A stretch of DNA of 64,000 nucleotides, taken from NCBI RefSeq assembly GCF_005886875.1, contig NZ_PNBY01000019.1:1-64000 (forward strand), written 5' to 3'. The DNA comes from Pseudoalteromonas aurantia (GTDB lineage: Bacteria; Pseudomonadota; Gammaproteobacteria; Enterobacterales; Alteromonadaceae). The translations under genes and the position numbers were made by a program. Below, piece after piece: positions 43,665 to 53,978 of this stretch. Within the stretch, counting starts at the first letter, position 1. Each line of letters starts with the position of its first letter. The notes beneath the pieces are model-generated. The model was not told where the DNA came from. It saw only the letters and a program-made list of their open reading frames with translations, and ran no database searches.

Positions 43665-45590
43665 ATGGATTTAATAAGAATAGCCAAAGCGCAATTGGCG
43701 TTTGGAACTCACCCTTTGCTAGATAATGCCGATGCAATTATTGAAGCGGGCGAGAGAGTATGTATTGTCGGCAGGAATGGCGCTGGTAAATCAACACTGT
43801 TAAAAGTACTAGATGGTGAAGTTGTACTTGATGATGGTGAAATTAATCGTGTTGGTGAGCTTAAAATCTCACGATTAGAACAGGACCCACCAAAAGGTGC
43901 CGAAGGCCCTGTATTTGACTATGTAGCCAGTGGCTTGCCTGATATTGCAAACCTGCTGATTGAGTTTAATCAGGTCAATGAAACATTACAAACGGATCAA
44001 TCTCAAGCCCAACTCAATAAACTTGAGCGATTATCAACTAAGATCGAAGCGGCTGATGCATGGCGTTTTGAAAGCCGTATTCAAACGGTATTAAGCCAGC
44101 TTGAATTAACAGGTGATATGCGTTTAGAAAAGTTGTCAGGCGGATGGTTACGTAAAGTAGCGCTTGCGAAGGCCTTGGTCTGTGAGCCAGATTTACTCCT
44201 CCTTGATGAGCCAACAAACCACTTAGACATGAACAGTGTGATTTGGTTAGAGCAGTTTTTGAAAGAGTTTAAAGGTGGCATTGTCTTTATATCGCATGAT
44301 AGGGCATTTATTCGTGCTGTAGCGACACGTATATTAGACCTAGACCGAGGCAAGTTAATTTCTTACCCAGGCGATTATGCGACCTACTTAGAACAGAAAG
44401 CGCATGACCTCAAAGTTGAAGAAACGCAAAATGCACTATTTGATAAAAAACTTGCTGAAGAAGAAGCATGGATCCGACAGGGGATCAAAGCGCGAAGAAC
44501 GCGTAATGAAGGTCGAGTTAGGGCGCTTAAATCACTACGAACTGAGCGCAAACAGCGTATCGAACAAGTGGGCAAAACAGACTTTAACATCGAAACTGCA
44601 GATCGTTCAGGTAAGTTGGTCTTTGAAGCGCAACATGTTGACCATGCCTTTAAAGATAAGGTGATCACCAAAGACTTCTCTACCTTAGTGATGCGAGGCG
44701 ACAGAGTAGGGCTTGTTGGGCCTAATGGTGTGGGTAAAACAACACTGCTCAAGTTGCTTTTTGGTAACTTAGCTGCAGATCAGGGTAAAATTAAACAAGG
44801 TGTGAATCTAGAAGTTGCTTATTTTGATCAATATAGAGAGAAACTAGATGAGAATGCGACGGTACAAGATAACGTTGCAGAAGGTAAGCAAGAAGTTATG
44901 ATGGGTGGCCGAAGCCGTCATGTGTTGGGTTATCTACAAGACTTTTTGTTTCCGCCAGCCAGAGCAAGAACGCCGGTAAAGGCATTGTCAGGTGGCGAAA
45001 AAAATAGACTATTATTGGCAAAGCTATTTCTTAAGCCATCAAATATTTTGGTGTTGGATGAGCCAACCAATGATCTCGATATTGAAACCTTAGAGCTATT
45101 AGAAGAGATTATAAATCAATATCAAGGCACAATATTAATAGTAAGCCACGATAGGGAATTTATTGATAACACGTGTAATAGTGTTTGGGCTTTTGAAGGC
45201 AAAGGTGTGATCACGGAGATTGTCGGTGGGTATAGTGATTATGAACAGTATGTTGCCCATCGAGCTGCCCAAGCCAAAGAGTTAGAAAAGCTTGATAAGC
45301 AAAAAACGCAGAAGAATGAAAAGTTAAATACAAAACCAGCCCCGCAATCGAGTAACAAAAATACTAAGTTGAGTTACAAATTAAAACTTGAATTAGAAGA
45401 GTTGCCCAGTAAAGTAGAGTCACTTGAGCTTGCATTAGAAGCACAGCAAGAAATTGTTAACTCTGCCGATTTTTTCAAGCAAGATGCAGGAACAACGCAA
45501 GCCGCGTTGAACCATTTAGCTGATCTTGAGTCGAAGCTTGAAACCTCGTTTGAGCGTTGGGAAGAACTTGAAGCATTACAGAATCAGTAG
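43665..45590 (+). CDS. uup: ABC-F ATPase Uup
   Basis: 641 residues. Two ABC cassettes: Walker A GRNGAGKSTLL and GPNGVGKTTLL, signatures LSGGWLRKVALAKAL and LSGGEKNRLLLAKLF, Walker B LLLLDEPTNHLD and LVLDEPTNDLD. The basic linker and C-terminal coiled coil (about 555-640, DNA-binding in E. coli Uup) are present, with no membrane part. ABC-F proteins act on ribosomes; Uup also affects transposon excision and ribosome assembly. Third gene of rlmL-grx-uup. Confidence 0.96.
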   Translation: MDLIRIAKAQLAFGTHPLLDNADAIIEAGERVCIVGRNGAGKSTLLKVLDGEVVLDDGEINRVGELKISRLEQDPPKGAEGPVFDYVASGLPDIANLLIEFNQVNETLQTDQSQAQLNKLERLSTKIEAADAWRFESRIQTVLSQLELTGDMRLEKLSGGWLRKVALAKALVCEPDLLLLDEPTNHLDMNSVIWLEQFLKEFKGGIVFISHDRAFIRAVATRILDLDRGKLISYPGDYATYLEQKAHDLKVEETQNALFDKKLAEEEAWIRQGIKARRTRNEGRVRALKSLRTERKQRIEQVGKTDFNIETADRSGKLVFEAQHVDHAFKDKVITKDFSTLVMRGDRVGLVGPNGVGKTTLLKLLFGNLAADQGKIKQGVNLEVAYFDQYREKLDENATVQDNVAEGKQEVMMGGRSRHVLGYLQDFLFPPARARTPVKALSGGEKNRLLLAKLFLKPSNILVLDEPTNDLDIETLELLEEIINQYQGTILIVSHDREFIDNTCNSVWAFEGKGVITEIVGGYSDYEQYVAHRAAQAKELEKLDKQKTQKNEKLNTKPAPQSSNKNTKLSYKLKLELEELPSKVESLELALEAQQEIVNSADFFKQDAGTTQAALNHLADLESKLETSFERWEELEALQNQ

Positions 45591-45601
45591 TAAGGAATAA
45601 A

Positions 45602-47353
45602 ATGAAGCACACTTTAATAGCAGCGGGCATTTTTGCTGGCTTGAGTGGCCAGACTTTGGCTGCCACATATCAACTTACAGAATTACCAAGGCACGAGGGC
45701 TCTGTACATTCAATCGTTTCAGACGCAAATGAAGGTGGTCAAATAATAGGCACGGCGTCTAATTTATTTAATTTACCTATTGATGTTAGCTATATTGATT
45801 TTGATGATTCGCGAATTAAAAATGCATATGAAACTGAAAAAGCTCAAGTGGAGCGAATAGACGAAACGATTACGTTTACTTTAGAAGATATTAAAAATGG
45901 GTCTGCTAAAACAAACCCTGATGCAAATTCGTTCATGTTGAATTTTTTAGGCTCTTTGGGTGGTTCAGCTGAATATCAAAAGCTTTCAGATCGTATTGGC
46001 GTAGCCTATAGCTCGTCGTTTGCCGATGAGCAAGTTTTATTTGATGAGCAAAGTGTTGATTATGATGGTTTGACCCGCTCAGTTAGTAATTATTTGACAG
46101 CGATAAGTGATGATGGTGTTGTGGTTGGATGGGGATCTGCACCTTTTACAAAGACGCAGTTTACTCCTAAAGATGAAAATGAAGAAAAAACATTTTTCGT
46201 CAGAGATTGGAGCAATCGTGGTATTGTGATCACACCATCCGCTACAAAAGTAATGCTAGATCCTCCTTTCATCCAGCATGGCGGAGCTAGTATAGCAACG
46301 GATATAAAGCGACTTGCAAGCGGTGGATATCGTGTCGTTGGTTATGCGAGTGTTGGAATTATTGAACGTCGTCAAGAGGATTATGATGATAGGTGTAAGG
46401 GGGAAACAGCACCTATAAAAGCATGTGTCTGGGCTGAAGAGCGTAGGACTGTTAATATTGATGGTTCGCCGTCTTTTTATGACTTACGAGCATATCAGTG
46501 GACGCTTGACGATAACTTTGTAGTGACTGATGGTAAAGAAATAGGTGTTGGGGCTGTAAGAAAAGATGATGAGACTAACAATATTTACAGTATTGCAATG
46601 GCTACAAATAACAATGGGGTCGCTGTTGGTTATTCAATTGCGCGATATGAAGATGACATAAATTCATTGGTGGTTCCTGGTTATTTTAAAGATGGTCAAT
46701 TTACTGATATCTCAGAACGTGATAGATGGTATAAAACAGGTAAAGCTGTTGATATAAATGATAGTAATATCATAGTTGGTTACCGAGCTGAATATATAAA
46801 TAGAGCTCTGAGAGATGCAACCGGTTTTTACTATGACATGAATAGTAACGAGATTTCAGATATTCCTACATATTTCACCGGCTCTGAAACAGTTATTAAC
46901 GATATCAATAACACTGGCTATGTTGTAGGCCAAGGTGAGATTGAAAAAAGTGGAACTAATCGACGTCGTGAAGGTTTTATTTATAAAGTAGGGGATGAAA
47001 GTATTGTTAATATTAATTCATTACTGCCTTGTAAAGATGCATCAGGTGAAGATTATCCATACACCATCGCTGAGGCTGTAAAAATAACGGATTCAAATCA
47101 TATTTATGCTATTGCTGTTAAGACTGTAGAACGTAGAGATAGGTTAGGCGGTATTGAAAAGGACAGTAAAGGTGAAATTGAATTCGAGTCAGTTACACTA
47201 CCTGTTTTATTGACGCCAATTAGTGGCGAAGTCGAAAACTGCCCTCCGCCTGAGGCGGAAAGCTACGAACGTCAATCTGGTTCAATATTTACTTTTGCTT
47301 TATTTGCTATGCCATTACTATGGCTGAGACGTAGAAAGTTACAGTTACGATAA
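45602..47353 (+). CDS. DUF3466 family exported protein with GlyGly-CTERM-like tail
   Basis: 583 residues. Signal peptide ends at TLAA (about 20). The body has repeated short units with N-N-GVAVGYS, DSNIIVGY and NNTGYVVGQG, the beta-propeller-like HAF repeats of the DUF3466 family. The C-terminus SGSIFTFALFAMPLLWLRRRK (a short hydrophobic stretch after Ser/Gly, ending in Arg residues) resembles the GlyGly-CTERM sorting tag recognised by rhombosortase in Vibrio and Alteromonadales. It may therefore be processed and displayed at the surface. No function is known. It follows uup by 11 bases with its own SD (AAGGA). Confidence 0.82.
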   Translation: MKHTLIAAGIFAGLSGQTLAATYQLTELPRHEGSVHSIVSDANEGGQIIGTASNLFNLPIDVSYIDFDDSRIKNAYETEKAQVERIDETITFTLEDIKNGSAKTNPDANSFMLNFLGSLGGSAEYQKLSDRIGVAYSSSFADEQVLFDEQSVDYDGLTRSVSNYLTAISDDGVVVGWGSAPFTKTQFTPKDENEEKTFFVRDWSNRGIVITPSATKVMLDPPFIQHGGASIATDIKRLASGGYRVVGYASVGIIERRQEDYDDRCKGETAPIKACVWAEERRTVNIDGSPSFYDLRAYQWTLDDNFVVTDGKEIGVGAVRKDDETNNIYSIAMATNNNGVAVGYSIARYEDDINSLVVPGYFKDGQFTDISERDRWYKTGKAVDINDSNIIVGYRAEYINRALRDATGFYYDMNSNEISDIPTYFTGSETVINDINNTGYVVGQGEIEKSGTNRRREGFIYKVGDESIVNINSLLPCKDASGEDYPYTIAEAVKITDSNHIYAIAVKTVERRDRLGGIEKDSKGEIEFESVTLPVLLTPISGEVENCPPPEAESYERQSGSIFTFALFAMPLLWLRRRKLQLR

Positions 47354-47386
47354 ATTGATTGACCTGGAGTAGGGTCGGATATATAA

Positions 47387-47422
47387 CCAATAAAAAAGGC
47401 CTTTAGTGGCCTTTTTTATTGG
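47387..47422. terminator. Bidirectional intrinsic terminator
   Basis: CCAATAAAAAAGGCC (47387-47401), 6-base loop, GGCCTTTTTTATTGG (47408-47422): a perfect 15-bp stem with T-runs on both strands. It serves the DUF3466 gene and the convergent DUF2062 gene. Confidence 0.93.
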
Positions 47423-47442
47423 TTACGTAAGTTACTCGAAAA

Positions 47443-47949
47443 TTAGCGTTTACGTGCATCCCAAGCTTTATTTACAGAGCGACGCCATAGATAGTCTATA
47501 CTAATATAACCTAATGTAGCGGCAATTGAAGCACATATAAGTGATCCAACCATAAACGCGGGGCCAATTGTTGTTATGCTTTGGACTAACCATTCCCAAC
47601 TTGCTTCAAAATGAAATGGCTGGGTTTCTTGTCCAAGTGCAAATACCCCGACAACATAGGAGCAATAAAAAATAGGAGGCATTGTCAGTGGGTTAGTAAG
47701 CCAAACTAAAGCAACGGAAAGCGGCAAATTTACGCGAAATGGAATTGCGAATGCAGCTGCTAATATCATTTGAAAAGGAACAGGGATGAATGCGAAAAAT
47801 AAACCTACCGAAAAAGCACCTCGTGCAGAGCGCCGATTTAAATGCCATAGGTTAGCATCGTGTAACCAACGGCCAAAAATCTTCAAGGATTTTTGTTCTT
47901 TAATTTTATTGTGATCAGGTAAAAAGCGTTGAATCGTTTTTTTAGCCAT
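47443..47949 (-). CDS. DUF2062 family membrane protein
   Basis: 168 residues from ATG 47949 (a TTG at 47958 is less likely). The family core is clear: RRSARGAFSVGLFFAFIPVP, then FRVNLPLSVALVWLTNPLTM and PIFYCSYVVG. Two to three membrane helices. DUF2062 is of unknown function and is often found near glycosyltransferases or comEC. Divergent from comEC with only 24 bases or less between start codons, so they must share a control region. Confidence 0.85.
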   Translation of the reverse strand: MAKKTIQRFLPDHNKIKEQKSLKIFGRWLHDANLWHLNRRSARGAFSVGLFFAFIPVPFQMILAAAFAIPFRVNLPLSVALVWLTNPLTMPPIFYCSYVVGVFALGQETQPFHFEASWEWLVQSITTIGPAFMVGSLICASIAATLGYISIDYLWRRSVNKAWDARKR

Positions 47950-47973
47950 AGCAAGCAACCGTATACTTCAATT

Positions 47974-50211
47974 TTTATGTGTTGGGGATTTCTATTCGGC
48001 TGTATCATCACCGTATTTTTTTACAAAACATGGCAGTTTTATAGCTGTATTGTCTTCCTCACGATTTTGTCCCGTTATTTTAAGCGGTTTCTGCCAGTAT
48101 TGTTAGGGTTTATTGTGTCTATTTTCAATGTTATTGGCCATCACAGCTTATTTTACACATTTAACACTGAAAATATGACATTTAATGAGGAGGTATTCAT
48201 TGTTGGTAAGATACATCGGGTGTTAGGGGGGCAACCTACAAATTATGTTCAAGTACGTTTGTCCCAAGTAGGTGATATGCACTACGGACCTTTAGTGAAG
48301 CCATTGGCTAACTTAGCCATTAAAAATACAGGTTTCGATATTCAAACTGGTTTGAAATTAACAGGCAAGGCCAAATTAAAGTTGTTTCGAGGACGAAAAA
48401 ACTTTTCAGGCTTTGATAGTGAACTTTACGCTTTTAAAAGTAAAATAATATTTAAAGGACGGATTAACAGCTACCAGGTGTTTGGATCGCAAGAAGAAAA
48501 CGCATATCATGAATACAGGCATTTTATATGGCGCACATTTGGCTCCTTAGAACTTGACTGGTTTTATTATACATTACTGACTGGCGATAAAAGTAAGATT
48601 GAGGATAACGACAGAGAGGTGATGCGAACACTTGGGTTGAGTCATTTGATGGCAATTTCTGGGTTACATATAGGGATCATGTTTGCGATCTCATTTTGGA
48701 TAAGCAAATTTGCGTGTTGGGGGGTTCTTAGTATTACAAGAAACAACCATGCACAACGATTTCATTTGAGGCTGTTTTACGCGTTAGCTGGACTAGTGAT
48801 TGCATTTATCTACGTCTATTTAAGCGGCATGAGCGTATCTGCTATAAGAGCTTATAGTATGATTTTATTAGCTACATTAGTATACTTTTTAAAAAGGAAT
48901 ATAAGCAAACCTAGGCTATTACTTATCGCTGCAAGCTTAACTTTATTACTAGACCCGTTTGTGCTGTTAAATGTTGGATGGTATTTTTCATTTATTGCGG
49001 TGACTGCTATTTTTATTGCCGTTGTGCATTATCATACTGATTTTGTAACACCTATGAGTTGGTTGTTTCAGTTAGTCAAAGTACAGTTTTACATTGGTAT
49101 TTTGCTAGCGCCCTTAAGCATCTTTATTTTTCAAGGTGTTAGTTTGGCCGGTTTATTTACTAACTTAGTCGCAATCCCTCTACTGACGTTTGTTATTTTT
49201 CCTTTTATCCTAGTGGGTATTGCGCTTTCTTACCTCGTAAACATAACTGACGTTTTAGAGCTGTTCGATGGTCTATTTAATGGGCTATTACAAAGTACTA
49301 TAGAGGTATTAGGATCAAATGGCTGGTGGAATAGCGGGAAAATAGAATTAATTACTTTGCTATTTATCTACTGTGTATTCATATTTTTGTTTGTTGAACC
49401 CATGAGAAAGTTGGTTTGGTGGCCAATCATATTATATGGTGTTTACAGGTTGACTATCATTCAGCCTCGTTGGGAGATAGATGTTTTTGATGTCGGGCAT
49501 GGAACGTCGGTATTAGTCACCAGCCAAGGAAAAGGGCTCCTCTACGATTTGGGTGCTAAGTACTTTAATAAATACGCCATTTTTGAACATGTAGTTCAGC
49601 CGCATATTGTAGCAAATGACATCGAATTGGCTTACACGATACTAAGTCATCAAGATAAAGACCATATTGGAGGGGTTGAGGAGCTTTATAGATTTGACCG
49701 GTTTGAATCTTTGGCGGAGTTTCATAAAGGTAATACCCACAGCCATTGTGAACTGAAATCTTTACAGCTTAACAATGTATTTGTTGAGACCTTATGGCCT
49801 ATGTTTGATTTAGGCTCTAAAAATAATAATTCTTGCGTTGTTAAAATAAGTGACGGTAAGGTTTCCCTTTTGTTACCTGGAGACATTGAGCGTAAAGCTG
49901 AATTTAAGCTAATAGAGCATTATCCGCTCGGCAGGCTAACTAGTACGATTCTGCTTGCACCGCATCATGGTAGTAAAACATCGTCATCTGATGAGTTCAT
50001 TCGGGCAGTAAATCCCGAGATTGCGATCTATTCGCGTAGTTATCACTCCCAATGGAAACTCCCTCATAATGAGGTTATCAATAGGTATAGAGAGTCAGAT
50101 GTAGTGCAACTAGATACAGCTATCAATGGTCATATTAATATAAAGGTGTTTGATGGTGAATTGGTGCTCAGTAAAGCGCGAACTGCTAAAGAATTTTGGT
50201 TTCTTAGGTAA
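47974..50211 (+). CDS. comEC: ComEC/Rec2 DNA uptake channel protein
   Basis: About 745 residues from ATG 47974; a TTG at 47929 would give 760 but overlaps the DUF2062 coding start. Neither has a strong SD. Three parts: DUF4131/OB region (about 50-180), the Competence membrane domain with LMAISGLHIGIMFAISFW, and a C-terminal metallo-beta-lactamase domain with FDVGHGTSVLV, SHQDKDHIGG and LLAPHHGSKTS (zinc ligands). It forms the inner-membrane channel for transforming single-strand DNA. Natural competence of the host is suggested, not shown. Confidence 0.92.
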   Translation, partial: FMCWGFLFGCIITVFFYKTWQFYSCIVFLTILSRYFKRFLPVLLGFIVSIFNVIGHHSLFYTFNTENMTFNEEVFIVGKIHRVLGGQPTNYVQVRLSQVGDMHYGPLVKPLANLAIKNTGFDIQTGLKLTGKAKLKLFRGRKNFSGFDSELYAFKSKIIFKGRINSYQVFGSQEENAYHEYRHFIWRTFGSLELDWFYYTLLTGDKSKIEDNDREVMRTLGLSHLMAISGLHIGIMFAISFWISKFACWGVLSITRNNHAQRFHLRLFYALAGLVIAFIYVYLSGMSVSAIRAYSMILLATLVYFLKRNISKPRLLLIAASLTLLLDPFVLLNVGWYFSFIAVTAIFIAVVHYHTDFVTPMSWLFQLVKVQFYIGILLAPLSIFIFQGVSLAGLFTNLVAIPLLTFVIFPFILVGIALSYLVNITDVLELFDGLFNGLLQSTIEVLGSNGWWNSGKIELITLLFIYCVFIFLFVEPMRKLVWWPIILYGVYRLTIIQPRWEIDVFDVGHGTSVLVTSQGKGLLYDLGAKYFNKYAIFEHVVQPHIVANDIELAYTILSHQDKDHIGGVEELYRFDRFESLAEFHKGNTHSHCELKSLQLNNVFVETLWPMFDLGSKNNNSCVVKISDGKVSLLLPGDIERKAEFKLIEHYPLGRLTSTILLAPHHGSKTSSSDEFIRAVNPEIAIYSRSYHSQWKLPHNEVINRYRESDVVQLDTAINGHINIKVFDGELVLSKARTAKEFWFLR

Positions 50212-50321
50212 TATTTTTATCGAATACAGAGTACATCGGCGATTAATTTAAGTTGGGCATTTTGTTTTATTAGTATGACAAGTACAATACCTTGTTTTGT
50301 AGAAATATTGGAAGAAAGTAT

Positions 50322-52058
50322 ATGCAATTGAGCGCGAAGCAAATTTATAAACGTTTGCTGGCTTACACGTTTGAGTATAAAGCGGTTGCCATATGTGCCG
50401 TTATTGGGATGCTTGGATATGCCGCAATGGATGCGCTATTTGTTCGCTTAATGCAACCATTTATAGATGAAGGTTTGAGTGACAGAAATGTGGACGTACT
50501 GTCTTGGGCACCGATGGTTGTAATTGCATTGGTACTTGGTCGCGGTATTTTCAATTATATGGCATCGTATTGTCTGACCTATGTAGGTTCTCAAGTCGTT
50601 AGGCAGCTCAGACAAGAATTATATGAACATATGCTGTACTTGCCTGTTTCATTTCATGATAAACATTCCAACGGTGAGCTGATATCAAAGATCACGTTCG
50701 ATACTGAGCAAGTCCAGCAAGCGATCACACGTGCACTACAAGTTATGATCCGAGAAGGTGCTTTCGTTATTTTTCTACTTGTGGTTATGTTCCGTTCAAG
50801 TTGGCAATTATCTTTGGTGTTTTTAATTATTATTCCGGTTGTCGCACTGATTGTTACCCTTGTTTCTAAACGTTTTCGTAAAATATCGAAAAATATTCAA
50901 GATGCAATGGGAGAAGTCACCCGCGGAACTGAACAAATGCTAGCGGGTCATAAAGTTATTCACGGCTTTGGTGGGCAAAGAAAAGAAATCGATAAATTCT
51001 CAATTGTGAATAATAGAAACAGACAGCAAAGAGTTAAAATGGATGCGACACGTGCATTAAGTGTTTCTGTTATTCAAATACTGGCGGCAAGCGCAATGGC
51101 GCTTATTCTAGCAATCATTGCCATGCCTTCCATGATTGATACTATCAGCGCTGGGGCATTTGTTTCACTGTTGACATCGATGATGATGATGTTGAGGCCA
51201 TTAAAGCAATTGGCGAACGTGAATAGCGATTTACAACGCGGAATCTCTGCAGCGCAAAGTATTTTTGAAATTTTAGATACACAGACAGAAAAAGACACAG
51301 GCACGGTTTCGCTTGATAAAGTAAACGGCAAGTTGGAAATCAAAGACGTAACGTTTTGTTATCCCACTAAAGACGCACCTGTTATAAAATCACTTAGTTT
51401 AAACGTGAACGCGGGTGAAAGTATTGCGCTAGTTGGGCGCTCTGGCTCTGGAAAGTCAACATTATCAAACTTGTTGCCTCGTTATTATGACATTGAGCAA
51501 GGGGCTATTGAGCTTGATGGTATAGACATCAAGTCACTTTCCTTACAGGACTTGAGGAGGCAGTTTGCTCTAGTGTCACAGCAAGTTGTATTGTTCAATG
51601 ATACCATTGCCAATAATATTATGTACGGATTAGAAACACCATTGTCTTTTTACGAGTTAAAGTCTGTTGCACAACAAGCACATGTTTGGGAGTTTATTAA
51701 AGATCTCCCTGACGGGTTAGATACAATGGTTGGAGAGAATGGCGTTATGCTCTCTGGTGGGCAGCGTCAACGACTGGCAATAGCTCGCGCCATTGTTAAA
51801 GATGCACCTATCCTTATTTTAGATGAGGCAACATCAGCGCTTGATACTGAGTCAGAGCGGTTAATACAAGATGCACTCGATACTTTAATGAAAAATAAAA
51901 CGTCTATTGTGATAGCACATCGACTCTCAACAATCGAAAAATCAGATAAAATTTATGTTGTAGAGCAAGGCGAAATTATTGAACAAGGCACTCATCAAAG
52001 CTTATTGGCCCAGCAAGGGGCTTATGCGACGTTGTGTAAAATGCAGTATGGTGAATAA
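50322..52058 (+). CDS. msbA: Lipid A export ATP-binding/permease protein MsbA
   Basis: 578 residues from ATG 50322 (GGAAG ahead; the frame from 50292 is leader). Six membrane helices, then the ABC domain with Walker A GRSGSGKSTLSNLL, signature MLSGGQRQRLAIARA, Walker B ILILDEATSALD and switch His in IAHRLSTIEK. It flips core-lipid A across the inner membrane. lpxK starts 3 bases after the stop, the standard enterobacterial pair. Confidence 0.97.
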   Translation: MQLSAKQIYKRLLAYTFEYKAVAICAVIGMLGYAAMDALFVRLMQPFIDEGLSDRNVDVLSWAPMVVIALVLGRGIFNYMASYCLTYVGSQVVRQLRQELYEHMLYLPVSFHDKHSNGELISKITFDTEQVQQAITRALQVMIREGAFVIFLLVVMFRSSWQLSLVFLIIIPVVALIVTLVSKRFRKISKNIQDAMGEVTRGTEQMLAGHKVIHGFGGQRKEIDKFSIVNNRNRQQRVKMDATRALSVSVIQILAASAMALILAIIAMPSMIDTISAGAFVSLLTSMMMMLRPLKQLANVNSDLQRGISAAQSIFEILDTQTEKDTGTVSLDKVNGKLEIKDVTFCYPTKDAPVIKSLSLNVNAGESIALVGRSGSGKSTLSNLLPRYYDIEQGAIELDGIDIKSLSLQDLRRQFALVSQQVVLFNDTIANNIMYGLETPLSFYELKSVAQQAHVWEFIKDLPDGLDTMVGENGVMLSGGQRQRLAIARAIVKDAPILILDEATSALDTESERLIQDALDTLMKNKTSIVIAHRLSTIEKSDKIYVVEQGEIIEQGTHQSLLAQQGAYATLCKMQYGE

Positions 52059-52061
52059 GTT

Positions 52062-53045
52062 TTGAAAAGTATAGAGCAAACATGGTATCAACCTAAGTCT
52101 CTTGTGACCTATATGTTATTGCCTTTAAGTTTATTATTTTGGGTTGTTTCAACTCTTCGTCGTGGGCTATTTTCACTGGGGTTACGTAAACGATTTACGT
52201 CACATACACCAATTATTGTTGTCGGCAATATCAGTATTGGTGGTAATGGCAAAACTCCATTTGCTTTGTGGTTGGTCGCGTTTTTGCAGACACAGGGATT
52301 TAAAGTTGCACTGATCAGCAGGGGCTATGGGTCTCAAGCCTCAAATTATCCATTTGAGGTGACGGACTTGAGTTCGGTGGCAGAGGCTGGTGACGAGCCT
52401 TATTTATTACATTCACGTCTTGGTTGCCCTGTAGTGATAGGGCCAGACCGAGAAGCAAGCTGCAATTACCTTAAGAATAAATATAAAATAGACTTAATTG
52501 TTTCTGATGATGGATTACAACATTATAAGATGCCGCGATCTGTTGAGTTTTGTATCGTTGATAGCAAGCGTCGCTTCGGAAACGGATGTTTATTGCCTGC
52601 AGGGCCATTGCGAGAACTCCCTAGCCGGTTAAATAACGTTGATCTTGTGATCGAAAATGGTGGTACTGCACCTGTTAATTACGTTTTACAAAGCGCGGGT
52701 ATTTACAGTGTTAATACCGGGCTCAAGTGTGACGAATTTCCTAAAAAAGGAGTCGCGGTTAGCGCAATAGGCAATCCTCAGCGCTTTGAAAAATCGTTGC
52801 AAGAAGAAGGTGTTGATATCATCGATACTGCACACTTTCGTGATCATCATGCGTATATAAAATCGGATTTTAGTAAATTTGGTGATACGGCAATATTTAT
52901 GACCGAAAAAGACGCTGTAAAATGCCAAAGCTTTGCGAAAGAGAATTGGTATTTCTTAAAAGTTGAAGCACAACCGAGTAAGATGTTAGTAAATCAGTTA
53001 TTAGATATTTTAAAGAATAAAGAGATCTATCATGGCCTTCGATAA
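52062..53045 (+). CDS. lpxK: Tetraacyldisaccharide 4'-kinase
   Basis: 327 residues from a TTG codon 3 bases after msbA. A transmembrane N-terminus (about 18-40) is followed by a P-loop, [17 protein letters not shown], and then [20 protein letters not shown] and [12 protein letters not shown] with the catalytic Asp and His. It phosphorylates the 4' position of lipid A precursor. The end overlaps ycaR by 14 bases. Confidence 0.96.
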   Translation: MKSIEQTWYQPKSLVTYMLLPLSLLFWVVSTLRRGLFSLGLRKRFTSHTPIIVVGNISIGGNGKTPFALWLVAFLQTQGFKVALISRGYGSQASNYPFEVTDLSSVAEAGDEPYLLHSRLGCPVVIGPDREASCNYLKNKYKIDLIVSDDGLQHYKMPRSVEFCIVDSKRRFGNGCLLPAGPLRELPSRLNNVDLVIENGGTAPVNYVLQSAGIYSVNTGLKCDEFPKKGVAVSAIGNPQRFEKSLQEEGVDIIDTAHFRDHHAYIKSDFSKFGDTAIFMTEKDAVKCQSFAKENWYFLKVEAQPSKMLVNQLLDILKNKEIYHGLR

Positions 53046-53229
53046 AAAGTTATTAGAAATTTTAGCCTGTCCTGTGTGCAAAGGTAAGTTGCAATATGAC
53101 AAAGAACACAGCGAACTTATTAGTACTGCATCCAAGTTAGCATATCCAATTAGAGATGATATTCCCGTTTTATTAGAAAACGAAGCAAGAGAATTGAGTT
53201 TAGACGAGGTTGAAAAGTGGCATTCGTAG
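53032..53229 (+). CDS. ycaR: Trm112-like YcaR family protein
   Basis: 65 residues with [17 protein letters not shown], the Cys pair of the UPF0434/Trm112-like family, and [19 protein letters not shown]. The second Cys pair found in some members is missing, as in E. coli YcaR. Function unknown; always placed between lpxK and kdsB. Overlaps both neighbours (14 and 13 bases), so it is a tightly coupled translation unit. Confidence 0.94.
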   Translation: MAFDKKLLEILACPVCKGKLQYDKEHSELISTASKLAYPIRDDIPVLLENEARELSLDEVEKWHS

Positions 53230-53978
53230 TCGTTATACCTGCCCGTTATGCATCGAGTCGTTTACCTGGAAAACCGCTGGCGGATATTTGTGGTAAGCCA
53301 ATGATCCAACATGTTTTTGAACAAGCTTCCCGCTCTGATGCGAGCGCAGTGTACATCGCAACAGATCATTCATTGGTGGTTGATGCTGTGCGAGGGTTTA
53401 CCGATAAGGTTTTAATGACGAAAGAGGATCATCAGTCAGGCACTGAAAGGTTAGCGGAAGTCGTTGAAACACTAAAATTAGACCCTGAAACAATTGTTGT
53501 TAATGTGCAGGGGGATGAGCCGTTACTCGAAGCTGAAAACATAAATCAGGTTGCAAGCTTGTTAACGACCTCAAATGCACCGATGGCAACACTCAGTGTG
53601 AATGTTGAAGATGTTGAAGATGTATTAAACCCCAATGCAGTAAAAGTGGTAAACGACGCTCACGGCAATGCGTTGTATTTTTCTCGCTCACCCATCCCTT
53701 TTCAACGTAGCAGTATGTTAGCGTTAGATAAAGACGCTATTCCCGTTGAAAATTTTCAGCGGCATGTTGGTATTTATGCTTACAGAGCTGGGTTTATTAA
53801 AGATTATTTGGCGCTCCCTGTCTCGCCACTTGAGGGTCAAGAGTCGCTTGAGCAGTTACGCGTTTTATATCATGGTCACAAAATAAAAATATCAAAAGCT
53901 GCAAAGCCTGTGCACGCAGGTGTAGATACACCAGAAGATTTAGCGCGAGTTGTTGAGTTAGTTAATGACCAAGTTTGA
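53217..53978 (+). CDS. kdsB: 3-deoxy-manno-octulosonate cytidylyltransferase
   Basis: 253 residues from a GTG start inside yca[21 protein letters not shown] is the nucleotidyltransferase signature; [11 protein letters not shown] carries the Mg ligand and [11 protein letters not shown] and ESLEQLRVL complete the family set. It makes CMP-Kdo for the LPS inner core. The pseudouridine synthase gene starts 14 bases before its end. Confidence 0.97.
   Translation: MAFVVVIPARYASSRLPGKPLADICGKPMIQHVFEQASRSDASAVYIATDHSLVVDAVRGFTDKVLMTKEDHQSGTERLAEVVETLKLDPETIVVNVQGDEPLLEAENINQVASLLTTSNAPMATLSVNVEDVEDVLNPNAVKVVNDAHGNALYFSRSPIPFQRSSMLALDKDAIPVENFQRHVGIYAYRAGFIKDYLALPVSPLEGQESLEQLRVLYHGHKIKISKAAKPVHAGVDTPEDLARVVELVNDQV

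Noticed and set aside
44384..44752. Long antisense ORF inside uup (122 codons)
   Set aside because: It lies wholly within a strongly supported uup gene, with no SD or family text.
53217..53229. Overlap of ycaR and kdsB as a possible frameshift
   Set aside because: Both reading frames are complete and the same overlap is normal for this gene pair.
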